The notes under the pieces: model-generated
The model's input: only the letters and a program-made list of their open reading frames with translations
What the model was told of the DNA's origin: nothing
Databases searched by the model: none
Shown: positions 10,152-18,726 of the stretch, piece by piece
Layout of the letters: the number at the start of each line of letters is the position of its first letter
How positions within the stretch are numbered: the first letter of the stretch is position 1
Source: Actinomycetospora straminea
Lineage (GTDB): Bacteria; Actinomycetota; Actinomycetes; Mycobacteriales; Pseudonocardiaceae
Reading direction: 5' to 3'
NCBI RefSeq assembly: GCF_028737255.1
Contig: NZ_JAQZAN010000002.1
Span: forward strand, 310,001-374,000
Length of the DNA stretch: 64,000 bases
Position numbers and translations under genes: made by a program

Positions 10152-12125
10152 CTACCTGAGCAACGCGTCGACGAACGCCTCGGGCTCGAACGGCGCGAGG
10201 TCGTCCGGACCCTCGCCGAGCCCCACGAGCTTCACCGGCACGCCGAGCTCACGCTGCACCTGGAAGACGATGCCGCCCTTGGCCGTGCCGTCGAGCTTGG
10301 TGAGCACGACGCCGGTGACGTCGACGACCTCGCTGAACACGCGCGCCTGGGTCAGGCCGTTCTGGCCGGTCGTGGCGTCGAGGACGAGCAGGACCTCGTC
10401 GACCACGGCCTGGCGCTCGACGACCCGCTTGACCTTGCCGAGCTCGTCCATGAGGCCGGTCTTGGTGTGCAGCCGGCCGGCGGTGTCGAGCAGGACGGCG
10501 TCGACGCCCGACTCGGTGCCGCGCTTGACCGCGTCGAACGCGACGCTGGCGGGGTCGGCGCCCTCCTTGCCGCGCACGGTCTCGGCGCCGGCGCGCTCGC
10601 CCCAGGTGGCGAGCTGCTCGGCGGCGGCCGCGCGGAAGGTGTCGGCGGCGCCCAGGAGCACGACGAAGCCGTCGGCGACGAGGACGCGGGCGAGCTTGCC
10701 GGTGGTCGTGGTCTTGCCGGTGCCGTTGACGCCCGCGACGAGCACCACCGCCGGCCGCCCGTCGTGGGCCAGCGCGCGCACCGAGCGCTCCATCTCGGGC
10801 CCGAGCTGCTCGACGAGCACCTCGCGCAGCAGCTCCCGGGCCTGGTCGGGGGTGCGGACCCCGCGGACCGCGATCCGCTCGCGCAGCTTGCCGACGATCT
10901 CCTGGGTGGTCGACGAGCCCAGGTCGGCCATCAGCAGCGTGTCCTCGACCTCCTCCCACGAGTCCTCGTCGAGGTCCCCGGCGCCGAGCAGACCCAGCAG
11001 GCCCTGGCCGAGCGTGGACCGCGAGCGCCCCAGCCGGCCGCGCAGGCGCTCGAGCCGCCCCTCGGCCGGCGCGATCTCCTCGGTCGGCGCCGCCGGTGCG
11101 ACCGTGTCGCCGGTCGGGGGCGGGATGACCTCGGTGGTCTCCTCGGTCGTCGTGCCCCGGGTCGGGGTGGTGATCGGGGTCGTCGTCGGGGTGGGCGTCG
11201 TGGTCGGGGTCGCCGTCGGGGCCGTCGGCGCGGGCGGGGCCTCGGCGGCCTCGGGCGGGGCGGTGGCCTGCGGGCCGGCGACCCCGGGCTCGTCGAGGAC
11301 GCCGGGGCCGGTGGTGCCGATCGCCGTGCCGGCGTCGGTGTCGGTGCCGGTGTCCGGGGTGGCCGTCGTCGCGGTGGTGGCCGCGGTGGCGGGCGGGGCG
11401 TCGGCGGCCCCGGGCGGCGCCGTCGCCCGGGGGCCGGCGACCTCGGGCTCGGCGGGGGCCTCGGTGCCGGTCGTGGTCGTGTCGGCCGTGGTGGTGTCGG
11501 CGCGCTCGGTGGTGGTGTCGGCGGTCGGGGTGGCCGGCGTCGTCGGGGTCGTCGGCGCGGGCGGGGCCTCGGCGGCCTCGGGCGGCGCCGTGGCCTGCGG
11601 GCCGGCGAGCTCGGGTTCCTCGAGCACGCCGGGGCCGGTGGCGGCGGTGTCGGGCGCGGTCGCGGTGTCCGGGGTGGCCGTGGCGGCCGAGCCCGTGGGC
11701 GCCGACAGCGGCGGCGCCTCGGCCGCCCCGGGTGGGGCCGTGCCCTGGGGGCCGCCGGCCTCGGGGCGCTCGGCGGGCTCGGCGGGCTCCTCGGGCGGCG
11801 GGGCGCTGGGCCCGCGGCGGGGTGGCGTGAGCGTCGAGCCACCCGTGCCCGCGCTGAAGCTGAAGCCGCCGCCGGCCTGGTAGGTGCCCTTCGTCGGCTT
11901 GGCCGGCTCCTCCGGCTCGGGCTCGGCGAGCGAGACCTGCCGGCGTCGGCGCAGGTAGAGGCCGACGCCCAGGATGATGAGCAGGAGGATGACCACCGCG
12001 ACGACCACGATCGTGGCGATCAGCCCCGGCGAGAGCCCCGCGGACGGAGCCGCGACGGCGAGCGCCGCCTGGTCCGTGGGGGTCAGGTCGAGCGGGGAGG
12101 TCAGCGACGAGCTCCGGAACGACAC
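10152..12125 (-). CDS. ftsY: Signal recognition particle receptor FtsY
   Basis: The 657-residue protein has one N-terminal transmembrane segment (about residues 30-52, LIATIVVVAVVILLLIILG) followed by RRRR, then a very long Pro/Ala/Thr/Glu-rich linker (about 60-355), and a C-terminal NG GTPase. GTPase motifs GVNGTGKTTTTGKLA, DTFRAAAAEQL, LLDTAGRLHTK and LTKLDGTAKGG are intact. It docks SRP-ribosome complexes at the membrane. The GTG at 12125 has no Shine-Dalgarno site but GACACT lies six bases upstream, which suggests a leaderless start. The linker holds four imperfect copies of AGPQATAPPEAAEAPP, unlike the short acidic A domain of most homologues. Confidence 0.93.
   Translation of the reverse strand: MSFRSSSLTSPLDLTPTDQAALAVAAPSAGLSPGLIATIVVVAVVILLLIILGVGLYLRRRRQVSLAEPEPEEPAKPTKGTYQAGGGFSFSAGTGGSTLTPPRRGPSAPPPEEPAEPAERPEAGGPQGTAPPGAAEAPPLSAPTGSAATATPDTATAPDTAATGPGVLEEPELAGPQATAPPEAAEAPPAPTTPTTPATPTADTTTERADTTTADTTTTGTEAPAEPEVAGPRATAPPGAADAPPATAATTATTATPDTGTDTDAGTAIGTTGPGVLDEPGVAGPQATAPPEAAEAPPAPTAPTATPTTTPTPTTTPITTPTRGTTTEETTEVIPPPTGDTVAPAAPTEEIAPAEGRLERLRGRLGRSRSTLGQGLLGLLGAGDLDEDSWEEVEDTLLMADLGSSTTQEIVGKLRERIAVRGVRTPDQARELLREVLVEQLGPEMERSVRALAHDGRPAVVLVAGVNGTGKTTTTGKLARVLVADGFVVLLGAADTFRAAAAEQLATWGERAGAETVRGKEGADPASVAFDAVKRGTESGVDAVLLDTAGRLHTKTGLMDELGKVKRVVERQAVVDEVLLVLDATTGQNGLTQARVFSEVVDVTGVVLTKLDGTAKGGIVFQVQRELGVPVKLVGLGEGPDDLAPFEPEAFVDALLR
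11224..11760 (-). repeat. Four diverged in-gene repeats in the FtsY linker
   Basis: Segments coding for variants of AGPQATAPPEAAEAPP recur four times at intervals of about 50-56 codons (near 11235-11280, 11391-11438, 11559-11608 and 11711-11757). The spacers are Thr/Pro/Ala-rich. The repeats keep frame, so they look like expansion of a disordered linker. Confidence 0.75.
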
Positions 12126-12212
12126 CCGGTCAGTGTCCCAGCCGCGCGGGGTGGGGGCGCGCGGCCGGGGGTCGCTCGGCGACCGGGAGCCGAGCTCGCC
12201 CCGACGGTCGAC

Positions 12213-12279
12213 CATGATCGCTCGGGGTGCTCCGCGGACGCCGTGTGAGGAGCTCACGGGAGCACCCGCAGCGATCGTG
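12213..12279. repeat. Long imperfect inverted repeat
   Basis: Arms at 12213-12234 and 12258-12279 pair at all but three or four positions (core GATCGCT and GGGTGCTCC) around a 23-nt loop. It could terminate the upstream minus-strand gene, though it lies about 280 bp past that gene's stop. It could also be a mobile palindromic repeat. Confidence 0.6.
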
Positions 12280-12384
12280 CTCGCTGGTCGGCGACGTGGG
12301 CATGCCTCCGCCGGACGGGATGCGCGGACCGGACACACGCCCCGCCGAGCCAGGACCTGGTCGGTGTCGGGCGACGCCCCTCGC

Positions 12385-12548
12385 CACCCGGCGCGCCGGA
12401 ACATCAGGAGGACGCCACGCACCCCGGCAGGGGCCCGCGAGGTGCGCTACGTCCTGTTGATCACGCGCACCCGGCGCGCCGGAAGATCAGGAGGACGCCA
12501 CGCACCCCGCAGGGGCCCGCGCGGTGCGCCACGTCCTGCTGATCACCC
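12385..12548. repeat. Two-copy tandem repeat, 83-bp period, each unit a hairpin
   Basis: Two units beginning CACCCGGCGCGCCGG at 12385 and 12468 differ at only about six positions. Within each unit, a left arm ATCAGGAGGACG pairs imperfectly with a right arm CGTCCTG(T/C)TGAT, giving a stem of about 22 bp (12403-12461 and 12485-12544). The two C/T differences in the right arm change canonical pairs to wobble or stay in mismatches, so the fold is kept. Confidence 0.75.
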
Positions 12549-12560
12549 GGGACGGAGCCG

Positions 12561-13172
12561 TCAGGCGACGAGCTGGACCAGCGCCGTCACGAGCAGGGCG
12601 AGGCCGGCGAGGACGGCCGCGCCGCCGAGCAGCAGCAGCGCCGCGCACAGCGAGAACCCCGCCGTGCGCTGGCGCGAGGGACCGAGCGAGCCGGCGAGGC
12701 GCGGCAGGGCGGGCGCGCGGTAGAAGACCTCGACGGTGTGGCCCGCGGCCACGGGGACGGCGTCGGCGACGTGTCCCCAGGCGCGGCGGCCGGCGCGGCC
12801 GTGCTCGACCTCGATCTCCACGAGGTGCCGGCCGGCGGGCAGGTCGATCGGCGTGCGTCCCCACGCGAAGCGCCACGGCAGACCGTCGACGCTCACTGCG
12901 ACCCGACGGGCGCCGAGGTGCGGGGTCAGGCGGCTGTAGGAGCTGTCGATGACCAGGCGGCCCGACGCGACCTCGAGCGCGCGCTCCGGCTCGGGGGCCC
13001 GCACGACCGTGCGCAGCCGCACCAGCGGGCCCGACGGCGCGCCGGTCTCACGGCGGGCGTGGCGTCCGGTGGTCCCGCCCGGCGGCGTCGGCGGCGGCAC
13101 GGACCGCACGACACCGGGCACGGCGGAGGTGGCGGGGGCCGCGTGCACCGGACCGGATCGCACCGCCGTCAT
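12561..13172 (-). CDS. Hypothetical protein with C-terminal membrane segment
   Basis: I do not recognise this 203-residue protein. The first 50 residues are disordered and Pro/Arg-rich. The central part (about 60-160) looks like a beta-rich domain with SYSRLTPHLG, RRVAVSVDGLPW, LPAGRHLVEIEVE and VPVAAGHTVEVFYRAP, which resembles a PEGA-like or Ig-like surface domain. The C-terminus has one strong hydrophobic stretch (about 170-200) that would anchor it in the membrane. The ATG at 13172 follows GGGGGAG. It is isolated between ftsY and smc, with repeats downstream. Confidence 0.65.
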   Translation of the reverse strand: MTAVRSGPVHAAPATSAVPGVVRSVPPPTPPGGTTGRHARRETGAPSGPLVRLRTVVRAPEPERALEVASGRLVIDSSYSRLTPHLGARRVAVSVDGLPWRFAWGRTPIDLPAGRHLVEIEVEHGRAGRRAWGHVADAVPVAAGHTVEVFYRAPALPRLAGSLGPSRQRTAGFSLCAALLLLGGAAVLAGLALLVTALVQLVA

Positions 13173-13317
13173 GTTCGCTCCCCCCGGGTCCTCGCAGCGC
13201 CCTCACCAGCACGGTAGAGGCGCCGACCGCACGCCGGGAGGCCACGACAGCGTCGTCCTCGCCGCTCGAACGATGACCCCGGCGATACTCACAGCAACGT
13301 AGCAGCACGCTCTGTGA

Positions 13318-16300
13318 TCACGTTGGGGTGGTCTGCGCGAACGGCCCCGGCGCGTCGCTTCCCCTCAGGCGCTGCGAGATGACGGCGGTGATGCCGTCGC
13401 CGCGCATGCTGACGCCGTAGAGGGCGTCGGCGATCTCCATCGTCGGCTTCTGGTGGGTGATGATGACCAGCTGCGAGCTGCGGCGGAGCTCGGCGAGCAG
13501 GCCGATGAGCCGCCGGAGGTTGGCGTCGTCCAGCGCCGCCTCGACCTCGTCCATGACGTAGAACGGCGACGGCCGCGCGCGGAAGATCGCGACGAGCATG
13601 GCCACGGCCGTCAGCGACTTCTCCCCGCCCGAGAGCAGCGAGAGCCGCTTGACCTTCTTGCCGGGCGGGCGCGCCTCGACCTCGACGCCGGTGGCCAGCA
13701 GGTCGTCGGGGTCGGTGAGCACCAGACGGCCGTCGCCGCCGGGGAACAGCACCGGGAAGACGGCCTCGAACTCGCGGGCGACGTCGGCGAAGGCCGAGGC
13801 GAAGACCTCGAGGATCGTCGCGTCGACCTGCGAGACCACCTCGAGGAGGTCCTTGCGGCTGTTCTTGACGTCCTCGAGCTGCGTGGACAGGAAGCGGTAG
13901 CGCTCCTCGAGCGCCGCGTACTCCTCGAGGGCGAGCGGGTTGACCTTGCCGAGCGTGCCCAGTTCCTTCTCCGCGCGGGCGGCCCGGCGCTGCTGGGTGG
14001 CGCGGTCGAACGGCTCGGGCGGGGGCATGACGACCTGCTCGCCGCGCTCGCGGGCCGCCTCGACCTCGGCGACCTCCCCGACCGGCGGCGGGATCGGCAC
14101 GTCCGGGCCGTACTCGGTGACGAGGTCGGCGAGCCCGATGCCGAAGCGCTCGCCGATCCCCGCCTCCATCTGCTGCAGCCGCGTGCGCTGCTCGGCGCGC
14201 ACGACCTCGTCGCGGTGGACGGTGTCGGTGAGCCGCTCGAGGCTCGCCTGCAGCTCCCGCTGGCGCTCGCGGGCGGTGTCCAGCTCCCCGGCGCGCGCCG
14301 TACGGACCGCAGCCGCGGCGTCGCGGGCCTCGGCGGCCGCGGCCAGCGACGACTCCAGGCGCGCGAGGGCCTCCTGCCCGTGGCGCACGGCCTCCTCGGT
14401 GACCGCCGCGGCCCGCGCCCGTGCCCGTGCGCGCTCCTCCGCCCGGGCCCGCGCCTCGCGCTCGCCGTCCGCGCGGCGGCGCAGCCCCTCGGCGCGCCCG
14501 GCCACGGCGCGCAGGCGTTCCTCGGCCGTGCGCAGGGCCAGGCGCGCGTCGACCTCGGCCGCGCGCGACGCCGTCAGCGCCGCCGAGGCCGCGTCGCGCG
14601 CCGCGGCGTACTCGTCGGTCTCGTCGCCCGCGGTGTCGTCCGCGGCCTCGTCCTGCGCCATCGCGAGCCGCTCGGTGAGCTCGTCGAGCTCGTCGCGGCG
14701 CTCGTCGCGCGTGCGCTCGACGGCCGCGCGCCGCTCGGTGAGCCGCTGGGCCTCGGCCTCCGCGGCGCGCACGGTCTCGCCCAGGCGCCCGTGACGGCGG
14801 GCCGCCTCGGCCCGCGCGGCGTCGTCGGCGGCCCGGCGGGCGTCGGCGGCGCGGCGCGCATCGGCGTCGGCGCGGCGGCGGTCGTCGCGGACCTGGCGGG
14901 CCACCCCGACCTCCGCGCGCGCCCCGGACTCGGCCTCCCGGGCGGTCTCGAGCGCGGCCTCGGCCTCGCGGACGTGGCGCTCGGCCGCGGCCAGCCGGTC
15001 GCCCGCCTCGTCGGCGGCGGCCTGCATCTCGAGCAGGCTCTGGTTGCCCGACGGTCCGCCGGCCGCCCAGTCGGCGCCGAGGAGGTCGCCGCCGCGGGTG
15101 ACGGCGCGCAGGTGCGGGTGGTCGCGCACCACGACGCGGGCGGCCGCGCGGTCCTCCACCACGACGACGCCGGCCAGGACCCGGGCGACGGCGCCGGCGA
15201 GCTCGTCGGGGGCGGCGACGAGGTCCGCGGCCCAGCGGGTGCCCGGGGGCGGCGGGGAGGGCGGGGAGAGCTCGGACGGCGGTGGGGCGTCCCCGCCGCC
15301 GACCAGCAGCCCCGCGCGCCCGCCCTCGGTGTCGTGCAGGCGGTCGAGGGCGTCGGCGGCCGCCTCCGGCCCGCGGACCGCGACGGCGTCGGCGGCCGGC
15401 CCGAGCGCGGCGGTGACCGCGTCCTCGTCCCCCGCCGCGACCCGCAGCAGGGCCGCGACCGACCCGAGCACCCCGGACGACGCGTCCGCGACGGCGAGCA
15501 GCGCGCCGGCGCCGTCACGGCGGGTCAGGCCGAGGGCGAGCGCGTCGGTGCGCGCCTTCCAGTGGGCGCGGTCCCGCTCGGCGTCGCGGTGGGCGGCGCC
15601 GGCGGCGTCGACGGCGGCGCGGGCGGCCTCGTGGCGCTCGACCGCGGCGTCGAGGGCGGCCTCGGGGTCCGGGGCGTCGGGTGCCGGGGACTCCGACTCG
15701 GCCACCGACTCGGCCACCGACTCGGCCACCGGCTCGGCCACCGGCTCGCCCGACGGCCCGGCCGCCGGCTCCGGGCCGGCCTCCTCCTCCACCGCGGCCA
15801 GCTCCTCGCGGGCGGCGGCCGCCCGCTCGTGGGCCTCGGTGAGCGACGACGCGAGCTGCTCGAGCTCCTCGGTCGACGACGCCAGTCGCCCGCGCAGCGT
15901 CTCGACCTGGCCCGCGAGCCGCGCCACCCCTTCCCGGCGGTCGGCGGCCGCCCGCGTGGCGGCGGCGAGGCGGCGCTCGGCGGTGGTCAGCGCGTCCTCG
16001 GCGCGCTCGCGTCCCTCGGCGTGCCCCTCGAGCACGGCGCGCGCCTCGGCGACCTCGGCCTCGAGCGCGGCCTCGTGCTGGGCCGCCTCACCGGCGCGGT
16101 GCTCGAGCTCGTCGGGGTCGGGCCCGGACGGCGCGTCCTCCGCCGCGGCGACGTGCCGGTGGCGCTCGGCGGCCAGCGCGACCGTGCCGCGCAGCCGCTC
16201 CTGCAGCGCCGAGAGCCGGTACCAGCCCTCCTGCGCGCGGGTGTGCGCCGGCGTCGCGGCCTCGACCGCCGCCTCGAGCTCCGCGACCAGCGCACCCGCC

Positions 16301-17091
16301 TCGGCCAGCGCCCGCTCGGTCTCGTCGCGGCGGCGGCGGGCGGCGTCCTCGTCGGCCTGCTCGCGCTCGATGGTGCCCCGCAGCGTCACGAGGTCGTCGG
16401 CGGCGAGGCGCAACCGGGCGTCGCGCAGGTCGGCCTGGATGGTCTGGGCGCGCCGGGCGATCTCGGCCTGGCGCCCGAGCGGCTTGAGCTGGCGGCGCAG
16501 CTCGGTGGTGAGGTCGGACAGGCGGGTGAGGTTCGCCTGCATCGCCTCGAGCTTGCGCAACGCCTTCTCCTTGCGCTTGCGGTGCTTGAGGACGCCCGCG
16601 GCCTCCTCGATGAACGCCCGCCGCTCCTCGGGGCGCGACTGGAGGATGGCGTCGAGCTGCCCCTGGCCGACGAGGACGTGCAGCTCGCGGCCGATGCCGG
16701 AGTCCGACAGCAGCTCCTGGACGTCGAGCAGGCGGCAGCTCGAGCCGTTGATCTCGTACTCGCCCGCCCCGGAGCGGAAGACCCGCCGGGTGATCGACAC
16801 CTCGGCGTAGTCGATGGGCAGCGCGCCGTCGGCGTTGTCGATGGTCAGCGTGACCTCGGCGCGGCCCAGCGGGGCGCGCCCCGACGTGCCGGCGAAGATG
16901 ACGTCCTCCATCTTGCCGCCGCGCAGCGCCTTGGCCCCCTGCTCGCCGAGGACCCAGCTGATGGCGTCGACGACGTTGGACTTGCCCGACCCGTTGGGCC
17001 CGACGACGCACGTGATGCCCGGCTCGAAGCGCAGGGTGGTGGTCGACGCGAAGGACTTGAAGCCCTTCAGCGTGAGGCTCTTGAGGTGCAC
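13318..17091 (-). CDS. smc: Chromosome partition protein SMC
   Basis: The 1257-residue protein has an N-terminal ATPase half with P-loop GPNGSGKSNVVDAISWVLGE near residue 32, two long Ala/Glu/Arg coiled-coil arms, a Gly-rich hinge around residues 520-650, and the C-terminal half with the ABC signature LSGGEKSLTAVAML and Walker B FYVMDEVEAALDD. SMC condenses and segregates chromosomes together with ScpA and ScpB, which are not in this window. The GTG at 17091 follows GGAGGAGG and yields the canonical HLKSLTLKGFKSFA. The N-terminal arm carries an unusual Pro/Glu/Val-Ala-Glu-Ser insert shortly before the hinge. Confidence 0.97.
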   Translation of the reverse strand: MHLKSLTLKGFKSFASTTTLRFEPGITCVVGPNGSGKSNVVDAISWVLGEQGAKALRGGKMEDVIFAGTSGRAPLGRAEVTLTIDNADGALPIDYAEVSITRRVFRSGAGEYEINGSSCRLLDVQELLSDSGIGRELHVLVGQGQLDAILQSRPEERRAFIEEAAGVLKHRKRKEKALRKLEAMQANLTRLSDLTTELRRQLKPLGRQAEIARRAQTIQADLRDARLRLAADDLVTLRGTIEREQADEDAARRRRDETERALAEAGALVAELEAAVEAATPAHTRAQEGWYRLSALQERLRGTVALAAERHRHVAAAEDAPSGPDPDELEHRAGEAAQHEAALEAEVAEARAVLEGHAEGRERAEDALTTAERRLAAATRAAADRREGVARLAGQVETLRGRLASSTEELEQLASSLTEAHERAAAAREELAAVEEEAGPEPAAGPSGEPVAEPVAESVAESVAESESPAPDAPDPEAALDAAVERHEAARAAVDAAGAAHRDAERDRAHWKARTDALALGLTRRDGAGALLAVADASSGVLGSVAALLRVAAGDEDAVTAALGPAADAVAVRGPEAAADALDRLHDTEGGRAGLLVGGGDAPPPSELSPPSPPPPGTRWAADLVAAPDELAGAVARVLAGVVVVEDRAAARVVVRDHPHLRAVTRGGDLLGADWAAGGPSGNQSLLEMQAAADEAGDRLAAAERHVREAEAALETAREAESGARAEVGVARQVRDDRRRADADARRAADARRAADDAARAEAARRHGRLGETVRAAEAEAQRLTERRAAVERTRDERRDELDELTERLAMAQDEAADDTAGDETDEYAAARDAASAALTASRAAEVDARLALRTAEERLRAVAGRAEGLRRRADGEREARARAEERARARARAAAVTEEAVRHGQEALARLESSLAAAAEARDAAAAVRTARAGELDTARERQRELQASLERLTDTVHRDEVVRAEQRTRLQQMEAGIGERFGIGLADLVTEYGPDVPIPPPVGEVAEVEAARERGEQVVMPPPEPFDRATQQRRAARAEKELGTLGKVNPLALEEYAALEERYRFLSTQLEDVKNSRKDLLEVVSQVDATILEVFASAFADVAREFEAVFPVLFPGGDGRLVLTDPDDLLATGVEVEARPPGKKVKRLSLLSGGEKSLTAVAMLVAIFRARPSPFYVMDEVEAALDDANLRRLIGLLAELRRSSQLVIITHQKPTMEIADALYGVSMRGDGITAVISQRLRGSDAPGPFAQTTPT
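15696..15750 (-). repeat. 12-bp tandem repeats inside smc
   Basis: Four to five copies of a 12-bp unit (actcggccaccg on the plus strand, drifting to gctcggccaccg) encode repeated VAES and VAEP tetrapeptides. They sit near residues 447-465 of SMC, between coiled-coil arm and hinge. Replication slippage is the likely origin. Confidence 0.8.
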
Positions 17092-17261
17092 GGCCCGGTC
17101 CTCCTCCCCGCCCCGGGTGCGCCAGACGCTACGCGAGCCCCCCGACACCCCGACGGGCGCGGTGAAACGTCGTCCGGATCGGTCGAGCCCGTGGGCCGCG
17201 TCGCACGGACGGGTCGCCACGCCGGCGTTTCGGCCCCGTGACGGCGCGTCAACCCGCTGGT

Positions 17262-17711
17262 ATGGCTACCGCAACGCACTACCTCGAGGTCAACGCCCCG
17301 GCCGCCCAGTGCTACCAGTGGTGGCGGCCGCTGACCCATCTGCCGCAGATCATGGACGACGTGCGCTCGGTGGAGCCGAAGGACGGTTCGGCCGACGTCA
17401 CGCACTGGGTCGTGGACGGTCCGCTGGGCAAGTCCGTCGAGTGGGACGCCAAGATCATCGACGAGGAGACCGACCGCAAGATCGCGTGGAAGTCGCTCGA
17501 GCAGAGCAACAACCACGTCGAGACCGGCGGTGCGGTCCGGTTCGACCCGCACGGTGACACCACCGGTGTCGAGGTCAGCCTGCACGTCAACACCCCGGGC
17601 GGCGCCGCGGGCGACGCGGTCGCGAAGCTCTTCGCCGACCCGCAGAAGAAGATCGAGAAGGCGCTCGAGGAGTTCAAGCAGCTCATGGAGCGCTCCTCGC
17701 AGAACGTCTGA
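17262..17711 (+). CDS. SRPBCC (START-like) family protein, polyketide cyclase/dehydrase type
   Basis: The 149-residue protein begins with the family strand THYLEVNAPAAQCYQWW and shows LPQIMDDVRSVEPKDG, WDAKIIDEETDRKIAWKS and a long C-terminal helix IEKALEEFKQLMERS, in keeping with a helix-grip ligand-binding fold. Members bind hydrophobic ligands, but no substrate can be named. The ATG at 17262 is preferred on family grounds; no clear ribosome site is visible and a GTG at 17238 is an alternative. It is divergent from smc. Confidence 0.75.
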   Translation: MATATHYLEVNAPAAQCYQWWRPLTHLPQIMDDVRSVEPKDGSADVTHWVVDGPLGKSVEWDAKIIDEETDRKIAWKSLEQSNNHVETGGAVRFDPHGDTTGVEVSLHVNTPGGAAGDAVAKLFADPQKKIEKALEEFKQLMERSSQNV

Positions 17712-17783
17712 GCAGCACCCCCGCACGTTCCTCGGGCCCCGTTCCGCCGACGCGGATCGGGGCCCGACGTGCGTCCGGACCGC

Positions 17784-17789
17784 TAGGCT
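17784..17789 (+). promoter_or_regulatory. -10 hexamer TAGGCT, leaderless promoter
   Basis: TAGGCT is followed by seven bases and the GTG at 17797, with no ribosome site. It lies 72 bp after the SRPBCC gene, so the small downstream gene has its own promoter. Confidence 0.5.
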
Positions 17790-17796
17790 GGGCGGC

Positions 17797-18009
17797 GTGA
17801 CCGAGCCGGGATACACCGAGGACGGCGTGCCCACGTTCGAGCACGTCCGCGAGACGATCGAGCGCCGCTCCGCCACCGCCGCGGGCTACGAGGAGCTCGT
17901 CGGGGAGAGCCCCGCCGGCCGCGAGCGCGCGGAGCGCGAGGCCGACCACGACGCCGCGGCCCGCGACAAGCTCGAGGAGATCCGCCGCTCGCTGCGCGGC
18001 GACGGCTAG
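17797..18009 (+). CDS. Small hypothetical protein, 70 residues
   Basis: I cannot assign this protein. It is helical and highly charged, with TFEHVRETIERRSATAAGYEEL followed by a Glu/Arg/Ala-rich helix ending KLEEIRRSLRGDG. There is no signal peptide or membrane segment. A leaderless promoter motif, ordinary codon usage and a stop only 5 bp from the convergent LuxR gene support it being real. It could be a small regulatory or structural protein; nothing more can be said. Confidence 0.6.
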   Translation: MTEPGYTEDGVPTFEHVRETIERRSATAAGYEELVGESPAGRERAEREADHDAAARDKLEEIRRSLRGDG

Positions 18010-18013
18010 ACAG

Positions 18014-18559
18014 TCACCCCGCGCCCACCCGCATCGCCGCCGACGTGCGGTCGTGCACCCCGAGCGTCGTGTAGACGTTCTCGAGGTGCTTGCCCACCGT
18101 GCGGCGGCTGATGCCCAGCTCGTGGGCGATCGCGCGGTCCGTGGCGCCCCGGGCCACCAGCGCGAGCACCCGGCGCTCGCGCGGCGTCAGCCGCACGGGT
18201 GCGCCGCCGGCGGCGACGCGCCACAGGGCGTCGGCGAGGTGCGGGCGCACGAGGCGCAGCAGCGCCAGGTCCCGGTCGGCGAACGGCGCCGGCCGGTCGA
18301 GCACCACGCGGGCCCGCGCGCCGGCGCGCTCGAGGTCGACGGCGGCGCGGTGCCCGCCGGGCGGGCGCACCCCGGGCCACGCGGTCGTCACCCCGTCGAA
18401 CCGCGTGACGAGGACGCCGGCGCACGGCACGAGGTCGGCGAGGCGCGGCCACAGGTGCGTGGCGAGGTCGCCCGGGGCCCGGACCACGGCGGCCCCGGCG
18501 GCCAGCGCCAGCGCGGCGGTCAGGACCGGTTCGGGGCTCATCGGGAGCTCATCGGGCAC
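18014..18559 (-). CDS. LuxR-type transcriptional regulator
   Basis: The 181-residue protein ends in a LuxR/GerE helix-turn-helix (RLTPRERRVLALVARGATDRAIAHELGISRRTVGKHLENVY, about residues 120-165). The N-terminal 110 residues are an unrecognised Ala/Arg-rich sensor or dimerisation domain with no phosphoacceptor site. It is probably a one-component DNA-binding regulator. The start may be GTG 18559 or ATG 18541; neither has a good ribosome site. It is divergent from the DUF1059 gene, and a short palindrome lies between them. Confidence 0.8.
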   Translation of the reverse strand: MPDELPMSPEPVLTAALALAAGAAVVRAPGDLATHLWPRLADLVPCAGVLVTRFDGVTTAWPGVRPPGGHRAAVDLERAGARARVVLDRPAPFADRDLALLRLVRPHLADALWRVAAGGAPVRLTPRERRVLALVARGATDRAIAHELGISRRTVGKHLENVYTTLGVHDRTSAAMRVGAG

Positions 18560-18633
18560 GCTCGCAGGCGGAGGCGGGCCACCGAGTGTGGACCGGCGCC
18601 CGCGCGTACGGCATCGCCGTCACTCGTCCGGCC

Positions 18634-18649
18634 TACGGATTCCTCCGTA
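18634..18649. promoter_or_regulatory. Palindrome between luxR-like and DUF1059 genes, candidate operator
   Basis: TACGGA and TCCGTA are separated by four bases, forming a perfect 6-bp inverted repeat in the 167-bp divergent intergenic region. LuxR-type dimers bind short inverted repeats, so it is a reasonable operator candidate. There is no direct evidence of binding. Confidence 0.35.
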
Positions 18650-18726
18650 TCGCTCACGGAAGCGACATTGCGGCTTCATGGAACACACCGCCGTCCGTGG
18701 TCCACCGGAGTCACCAGGAGGTCCCC

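Larger units (their letters stand above)
12126..12560. other. Palindrome-rich intergenic region, no gene seen
   Basis: These 435 bp between the ftsY start and the stop of the gene at 12561 hold no convincing open frame. They contain an inverted repeat (12213-12279) and a two-copy tandem repeat whose units are themselves imperfect palindromes (12385-12548). A -10-like GACACT immediately upstream of ftsY is the only promoter element noticed. Confidence 0.6.
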
